A stretch of DNA of 27,214 nucleotides from Euperipatoides rowelli (Eukaryota > Onychophora > Udeonychophora > Euonychophora > Peripatopsidae), in the NCBI GenBank assembly GCA_003024985.2, contig PXIH01S0007258.1; one strand, 5' to 3'. The notes below the pieces were generated by a model. The model made no database searches and was not told where the DNA came from. It was given only the letters and a program-made list of their open reading frames with translations. A program made the translations under genes and the position numbers. Below, piece by piece: positions 22,137 to 27,214 of the stretch (its first letter is position 1; each line of letters starts with the position of its first letter).

Positions 22137-22801
22137 AAATAGACTGTTGCAGTTTGTAAAGTTTGATTATTTTCAGCACCCTTTGTACAATGTCTTGGTC
22201 GCAATGTTGGCCAATTAAAATTATTTGTTAATGGGAATGATAATTTGTTGGTCCTTTTGTAAACCTGAAACTTGTTTATAGTTGAAGAAATGTGTATGAG
22301 GCTGTGGTCATATTTTGTCTTGCAGGCAATGGATATGGCTAAAAATAATAATTATTTATATCTAAATCAAGAGGCTTTTCACTTAAAGTGGCAGAATCCA
22401 GGATTTCTGGATTTTTTCGGTCTTCCTTAAAGATGCCATCTTGCTTGATTAGTGGCTTTCCATGGTTTTAGGCAGTTTTTGCATTGGAAGACAACTTCAA
22501 CTGTCATGGCAGAGACTGTAAGCCTTAGGACTCTATATAGTAATAGTTTTTCTCTTAGTTAGATTTGAACTTTGATTCTTATCATTATTTAGTCCTTTTA
22601 TGACTTTTTTTTTTCTTTATGTATATGGGTACTGATAATTCATTACCTCATATTTTTTTATCCTGTACAAGTTGAAGGGTGATTGTGATTTTTTTTTTTG
22701 ATATATGTAAAAAATAAAAAAAATATTCGAAGACGTCCTCAAAAAAAAAAAAAAAATCTATCTTTTCAGACAGCGATTAAACAATTCCAATAGGCCTACG
22801 T

Positions 22802-22842
22802 GGAACAAGTAAGCCAAAGTTTTCCTTTGGCTTACTTGTTCC
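22802..22842. repeat. Perfect 18-bp hairpin
   Basis: The 18 bases at 22802-22819 (ggaacaagtaagccaaag) are followed by a 5-base loop and their exact reverse complement at 22825-22842. It lies 45 bases past the LINE A tail. At 41 bases it is too short for a typical animal pre-miRNA. It may be a transposon terminus or a young inversion. Confidence 0.95.
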
Positions 22843-24299
22843 TTTAAATATGTTCAGAGCAGGTTATTGTAAATTTCTTGTACAACAATATAAAAATGGA
22901 GATTAGAGTGGGAGATGAATGGTCCATGCAATTATTAATTGTATAATTATTTATTTATTTAATTATTTATTTAAAAANTTGACGCTGGATCTGGTATACC
23001 ACTTATGTGAAGATCCTTAGCAACTTAACTTAACTTAACTTAATATTTGAAACGGAAAAGTTGAGGGGTCAGGGCTAAGTTCAATGTCTCCAGATATAAG
23101 GAGTAATAATATAGATCAAATTAGCGATTTTGTAGTAAAATTATGTATAATTAGATCAGTAAGTACATAAACCATAAGATGTTTGATAATGACTTGATCG
23201 ATGCAAATGATATTTTTTATTAATCTTAAAACTGTAAGAAAATCTTGAAGAATTAATAAGTTTGGGGTGGTTGATTTTTTATCAGAGTTATCAGCATTCA
23301 AATAGTTCTAGCAAAGTAGGTGGGATAATACTTAAAAGACAATGCTAAGTGAGGAATAATCATTATTAGGATTATATATAACGAAAGTATAGGAATAAGC
23401 AATCTTAGCATATTGAATTATAGGCTGTAGGCTATAAGTAATATAAAGATGTAATGTATAACCAAAAATTATGCTATTCACCCATCAATTTTACAATTTG
23501 ACGATCTTACGGTAAATGTGTACAATTAATTAATTATTTCAGTTATGAAATATCAGAAGTTATAATTATGCTAATTTTCTAAGTTCTACTGTGTTTTCAG
23601 ATAACGTAATAAGTGATCAGATCCACGTGAGAGAAGCACAGATTATCTCTTTCAATCCGTCAAAATAAGCATAATAATCCATACAATTTTATATTCCACT
23701 TGGTTAGAAACTCCTCTCCTACAAATTTTGGTAACTTATTTTTAACAATAACCACTTTAAAAACTTTAATATGATGGAAAACTTTGCCGATATTAAAAGA
23801 TGGACCATCCAAGTTGGCACATGGCTAATATAGTAAATAATTTATTTTCTCCTGTCACATCAGTTCAAAGCTAGCATCAATAAAACCAAATATTAAATTA
23901 AAATAAATAATTAGTAGTACAGTATATATACAGTATATAGTATATGTACAGTACTGTAGCCTATATATATATGATGGCATTTTCTGCTGTTACAAATCAT
24001 GACATTAAAGACAAGGATAACAGATGCTAACCTGACTGTCTCTAAAAACATGGTGGACAAAACATGGTGAGAAAAATGAATATTGACTAAATGTTGTCCA
24101 GCCAAAGAACTGGAAATAGGCCTATAAAATAAAAACTTTATAAGTTTACCTATATTTTGCAGCAAACTGCTCGTTGCTAAGATACCACCTATAACATTTA
24201 TTTTAAAAGAATTTTCATAACGAAGGAAACACTTTATGAACCATCTAAATTTTCTGAAATGCAATAGCTTTTAAGATATTTGTGAGTAGATAATAAATG
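22843..24299. other. Intron 2, 3' part, small repeats only
   Basis: AT-rich intron. It contains TTTA-rich sequence at about 22940-22976, four copies of TTAAC near 23023-23044, and a TATA/ACAG-rich microsatellite at about 23920-23972. Open frames at 23116-23301 and 23911-24264 (minus) show no recognisable motif. Confidence 0.5.
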
Positions 24300-24367
24300 T
24301 CGTTTCGAACACCATCCGGGTCTTTTCAAGATGGCGGCCGAATTTTCGAGTTCGAAAATGACGTCAT
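24300..24367. promoter_or_regulatory. CpG-rich patch with YY1-like and CRE-like motifs
   Basis: In AT-rich surroundings these 68 bases hold eight CpG steps, a CAAGATGGCGGCC (24327-24339) that fits the YY1 consensus, a palindromic attttcgagttcgaaaat (24341-24358), and a full CRE, TGACGTCA (24359-24366). It lies about 190 bases before the exon at 24556. It may be an internal promoter or enhancer, or a transposon end. Function is not shown by sequence alone. Confidence 0.4.
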
Positions 24368-24555
24368 AATCCANTTGTGATTTTTTTTTTTTTTTTTGAT
24401 GTATGTGAAAACAATTTTTTTTTCGGTGACGGGCACCCCTAACACCCCCCCACCCCCTCCCCGCAAAAAAAAGAAGAGCTTAAATATAGTTTTCAATGCT
24501 GTTTTTTTATTAGTTTTATTTTAATACTCTCAATTAATTTATTTAATGTCACTAG

Positions 24556-24706
24556 GAATTCTTCACTGAAAGAGTATTCAATTGGTTTGATAAGAAGAGA
24601 GAGAAACAAATTAAATTGGAGGATTTTATTGAAAGTCTTCATAAGTTATCATGTGCCAATGAAAGCGAGAAAGTCCGTTTTTTATTTAATATTTATGACG
24701 TTGGAG
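24556..24706 (+). CDS. NOX5-like exon: EF-hand 2 and start of EF-hand 3
   Basis: The 151-bp exon has acceptor atgtcactag and donor gtaagt. It starts in phase 0, continuing exactly from the exon at 16071, and encodes 50 residues plus one base. It reads EFFTERVFNWFDKKRE, then KLEDFIESLHKL, then SEKVRFLFNIYDVG. This matches NOX5, where F-F-x-E-R-x-F-x-x-F-D opens EF-hand 2 and K-x-x-F-L-F-x-x-Y-D opens EF-hand 3. The splice falls after loop residue 3 of EF-hand 3. Loop 2 (DKKREKQIKLED) keeps D1, I8 and an acidic residue at 12 but has lysine at 3 and no glycine at 6. Loop 3 has G at position 3. Calcium binding is therefore probably weak. The rest of the gene should lie downstream. Confidence 0.78.
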
Positions 24707-25205
24707 GTAAGTTAATAAGCATCTTTGAATTAAATTGAAATATTTTATTATTAAAGTGCAAATTTTTTTTTAGAACTGTTAATTAGTGAAATATTATCAT
24801 ATATAATATGCAACTTTAAATTTAAAATAATTGAAGCGTTCTCGTAAATAATAAAAAGGTAAAGAAAATTAAGAGAGTGGGCGATGGGCATTAAGATGGG
24901 AAGTTAAATATAGTAGCTTTCAAATTAGAAAAGGCTGATACGAAAGATCAAATCTATACTGGCCAATATCTAAATTTAACTTTTCTAGATGCAGAAAATC
25001 AATGTCATTGAATATCCATCTGGATAATTAATGTCATGTCAGTAATGTCTCCTATTGCACCTTACAGGAGACAAATTTGGTTGTACACATATATGACCTG
25101 ACTTGTGGGATATATTATAGGAACTCTGCTATTAAAAGCAAATTCTGGCTTCATTCTAGCATGTTGGCTTCATAAAAATATCACTGTCAGAGACATCAGA
25201 ATAAT
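24707..25205. other. Intron 3 start, no gene recognised
   Basis: This follows the donor of the exon at 24556. A C-rich stretch at 24431-24463 lies just before that exon, and nothing gene-like lies after it here. Confidence 0.5.
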
Positions 25206-25685
25206 AGAGGTGGGTGGGTGAGTAATGAATGAGTGAATCATTAAATGAATGAATTAGTGAGTGAGTGTGTGAGTGTGAGTGAGAGTGTAAGAGTAAGTGA
25301 GAGTTAATAAGTGAGTGAGGGATAGTGAGTGAGTGAGTTATAGTGAGTAATTAAGTGAATTGGTGAGAGTGATCATCAGTGAGTGAGTGAGAGTGATCAT
25401 CAGTGAGCGAGTGAGACTGATCATCAGTGAGTGATAGTGAGTGAGTAAGTCAGTGAGATATTGAGAGTGAGTGAGAGTTAATGAGAGTCAGTGAGTGTGT
25501 GTGAGTTAGTGAGAGTGATTGAGTTAGAGTGAGTGAATGGGTGAGTGAGCAAGTGTGAATTATGTGAGGTAGAGAGAGTGAGTGAGAATGAAAAAGAGAG
25601 CGATGGAGAACTGAAGGGTTGAAGGATGGGTGGATTGATGAATGGATGGATAGTGGGATGAATGGATAGATGGATAGATAAAAAG
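25206..25685. repeat. (GAGT)n / (GGAT)n microsatellite
   Basis: An impure GTGA/GAGT array (25206-25590) passes into GGAT/GATA repeats (about 25620-25680). Within it a 24-base unit recurs three times, with gatcatcag at 25371, 25395 and 25419. The minus-strand open frame at 25478-25738 is only a translation of this repeat. Confidence 0.95.
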
Positions 25686-25849
25686 TAGCTAACCCAGCAG
25701 CTTAGGAGTTTCCCAGGAATTCTATATTGGTATATCACAGATAAATCCGATTTTCAGAGCCCTCAAGAAGAGACATAAACATCTCTTTATTTGGACGCCA
25801 CATTAACCCAAAGAAAGATATTCCTTCTCTTTAGACCACATCCATTTTA

Positions 25850-25895
25850 AATTCCCCCCCCCCTACTTTTATATACAAGTAGGGGGGGGGGAATT
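25850..25895. repeat. Perfect 19-bp hairpin with C and G tracts
   Basis: AATT, ten C and TACTT (25850-25868) pair exactly with AAGTA, ten G and AATT (25877-25895) around an 8-base loop. It may be a minimal inverted-repeat insertion or a mutational inversion. The G tract could also form a quadruplex-like structure. Confidence 0.95.
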
Positions 25896-26392
25896 GTTTT
25901 TATTTAAGAAAGCTTGACCATTGAAATATAAATAAGTCAAGGATCAGTTGTTATGTGGGTTTGATAATGACTGTCTGTACGTTTGAATCCATATTAATGT
26001 CGGGTGTTCTACTTCGTATGCAGCCCAAGTGTGGAAATTTTCTTCCGAGTTGGACGGAGGATATTTTCTCTTTGTAGATTACTTGATATTATAGCGATTG
26101 AATGAATGCTGACCAAAAAAACTGGACTCAAGGAATCTCCTTCAAAGAAAATGACCACCACCAGCAAAAAACAGAGATGAGTTCTAAATATACTGAACAA
26201 TAAAGCAGTACATTAAATAAAGATTTCATTCTATACTTTAAATAGTGTAAAAAATAAAGGTACATGTTTACACCTATGGATGTATACTTATAAAATAAAA
26301 TAAAAATTAAATGACAACAAAATTAAATTTTATGTAATTCTGATAGCGGTCACTGTATTGTACAGATGGCTATTTAGAATTGTTCTTTCCAC

Positions 26393-26503
26393 CAGGGCTC
26401 TGCCAATGGACCCTGCTGTGGTTATGCCCCAGGTCCTATTCTGGACTAGGGGACCACATATTTTTTTTGTGACCAGGGCCCCAAAATTCTAAATCCGCCT
26501 TTT
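26393..26503. mobile_element. Possible degraded MITE
   Basis: A GC-richer island in AT-rich sequence, running from ccagggctctgccaatgg to gaccagggccccaaaattc and taaatccgcc. The right end, read inverted, gives ggcggatttagaattttggg, a type of terminus common in short invertebrate DNA transposons. The left end does not pair well, so the boundaries are uncertain. Confidence 0.35.
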
Positions 26504-26795
26504 CGCTCAATTGGTATTTAATTTTAACTTACTTTAACATGCTATTTCACTTAGTCGCTGAAATTTGAATTAAAACAATTACTGTATTTTCTAGAATAGA
26601 TTAATACATTGTATAAAAGGGGGCTGTCTAAACGTTACAATTCATTTTCCTTATAAACTGTCCATCATTATATTTATACAATTTCCAAGATAGACAATTT
26701 CCAACTTATGAATCAATGCATAAAAGCTGACATTTCCCTTGTCCCTTTTTGAAGACATTTCTTCTGATCAGTGGACATATACTGTTCTATTGCAG

Positions 26796-26863
26796 AGAGT
26801 AGTTGCCTTGAGCGACTGTTCAAAATTATAGTTCATCTCAAAGAACACGACCTAGACGCATAA
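26796..26863 (+). CDS. Speculative alternative terminal exon
   Basis: An acceptor-like tgttctattgcag precedes an open stretch that joins in phase to the exon at 24556. It gives ESSCLERLFKIIVHLKEH and a few more residues before a TAA at 26861-26863. An AATAAA signal follows at 26884-26889. The hydrophobic spacing partly resembles the second half of an EF-hand (L at loop position 8), but position 12 is F and position 4 is E instead of G. It could make a short calcium-binding isoform without the oxidase, or be chance. Confidence 0.15.
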
Positions 26864-27214
26864 AACAACTATATGCATAATCCAATAAAATGTATATATC
26901 TATTATGCTATGCACAAATTGTCATATTTAAACTTTTCAACTCTTTGCCATTAATATTAACAATATGTATAGCCTATTCTGTAACTTGTGATTTTTATTT
27001 TTTACCAATTTTTTTTTTTTTTTGCTTTATAATTTATCATTCAGATAATATTTATGTCATTTACATTTACAAATAATCATTATCAATCATCAATTTCATT
27101 ATGATATCTGATATGACCCTGCAATCGTTTTGCTTATAATATCTTCATTATTTTGAATTCAATTAATCACTAGCAGATCTTTTAGAATTAATATTCAAAT
27201 TCATTAAGCCATTA

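Larger units (their letters stand above)
18277..22756 (+). mobile_element. LINE copy B, non-LTR retrotransposon inside intron 2
   Basis: A long decayed non-LTR element in the same orientation as the host gene. In order it has ORF1 remnants (18277-18870), an APE-type endonuclease (19116-19860), reverse transcriptase (20729-21600), a C-terminal zinc-finger-like block (22066-22125) and a 16-base A tail (22741-22756). The RT and C-terminal blocks closely resemble copy A, so both come from related elements. Frames are broken throughout. An RRM-like plus zinc-knuckle ORF1 with an APE endonuclease fits Tx1/L1-like or I/Jockey-type LINEs; I cannot decide which. No target-site duplication was identified. 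Confidence 0.9.
25896..27214. other. AT-rich intron or flank, no firm gene
   Basis: The next NOX5-like exon, expected to begin with two bases completing a glycine codon in EF-hand 3, was not found. A candidate terminal exon at 26796 and a possible MITE at 26393 are listed separately. The plus-strand open frame at 26873-27076 has no recognisable motif. Confidence 0.5.

Noticed and set aside
25478-25738. Minus-strand open frame rich in His, Ser and Pro
   Set aside because: It is a translation of the GAGT/GGAT microsatellite, not a protein.
26028-26110. Possible exon after the acceptor-like cgtatgcag, phase-compatible with exon 3
   Set aside because: The translation (AQVWKFSSELDGGYFSL, then a stop after about ten more residues) does not resemble the rest of EF-hand 3.

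Overview
This is a strongly AT-rich piece of animal nuclear DNA, probably from an invertebrate. The evidence is spliced exons with GT-AG introns, decayed LTR and non-LTR retrotransposons, short DNA transposons, microsatellites and a scaffold gap of 633 N. Nothing is bacterial: there are no operons, CRISPR arrays, rRNA or convincing tRNA genes. The species cannot be named from this window.

The one host gene I can support lies on the plus strand, as three small exons at 11669-11760, 16071-16185 and 24556-24706. Splice phases match across both introns (4310 and 8370 bp). Spliced, they give 119 residues of a calcium-binding (EF-hand) region that resembles the N-terminus of NADPH oxidase 5 (NOX5). 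The membrane and flavin domains that would prove a NOX identity should lie downstream of the window, and the start codon upstream. The first exon adds an EF-hand-like unit ahead of the normal NOX5 set and looks like a diverged duplicate of the third exon. All visible loops have lost some calcium-ligand positions.

The rest is mostly repeats. 1-93: TCTA microsatellite. About 330-3588 (minus): a decayed Ty3/Gypsy element with gag, protease, RT, RNase H and integrase remnants. 3720-4020 and 7755-8105: units of a roughly 180-bp repeat. 4141-6230 (minus): a 5'-truncated LINE (copy A). 8104-9016: a long palindrome. 9308-10424 (minus): the 3' part of a different LINE. Intron 1 holds a 28-bp minisatellite, a 171-bp MITE with perfect 8-bp target-site duplications, a second long palindrome (12624-13822) and the gap. 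Intron 2 holds a longer LINE (copy B, 18277-22756, plus strand), from the same general family as copy A. After it come a perfect hairpin, a CpG-rich patch with YY1- and CRE-like motifs just before exon 3, a GAGT microsatellite and a C/G-tract hairpin.

I found no new enzymatic or defence system. The most interesting items are the extra, degenerate EF-hand exon of the NOX5-like gene, the two long palindromes, and the minisatellite that starts right after an exon and continues across the gap.
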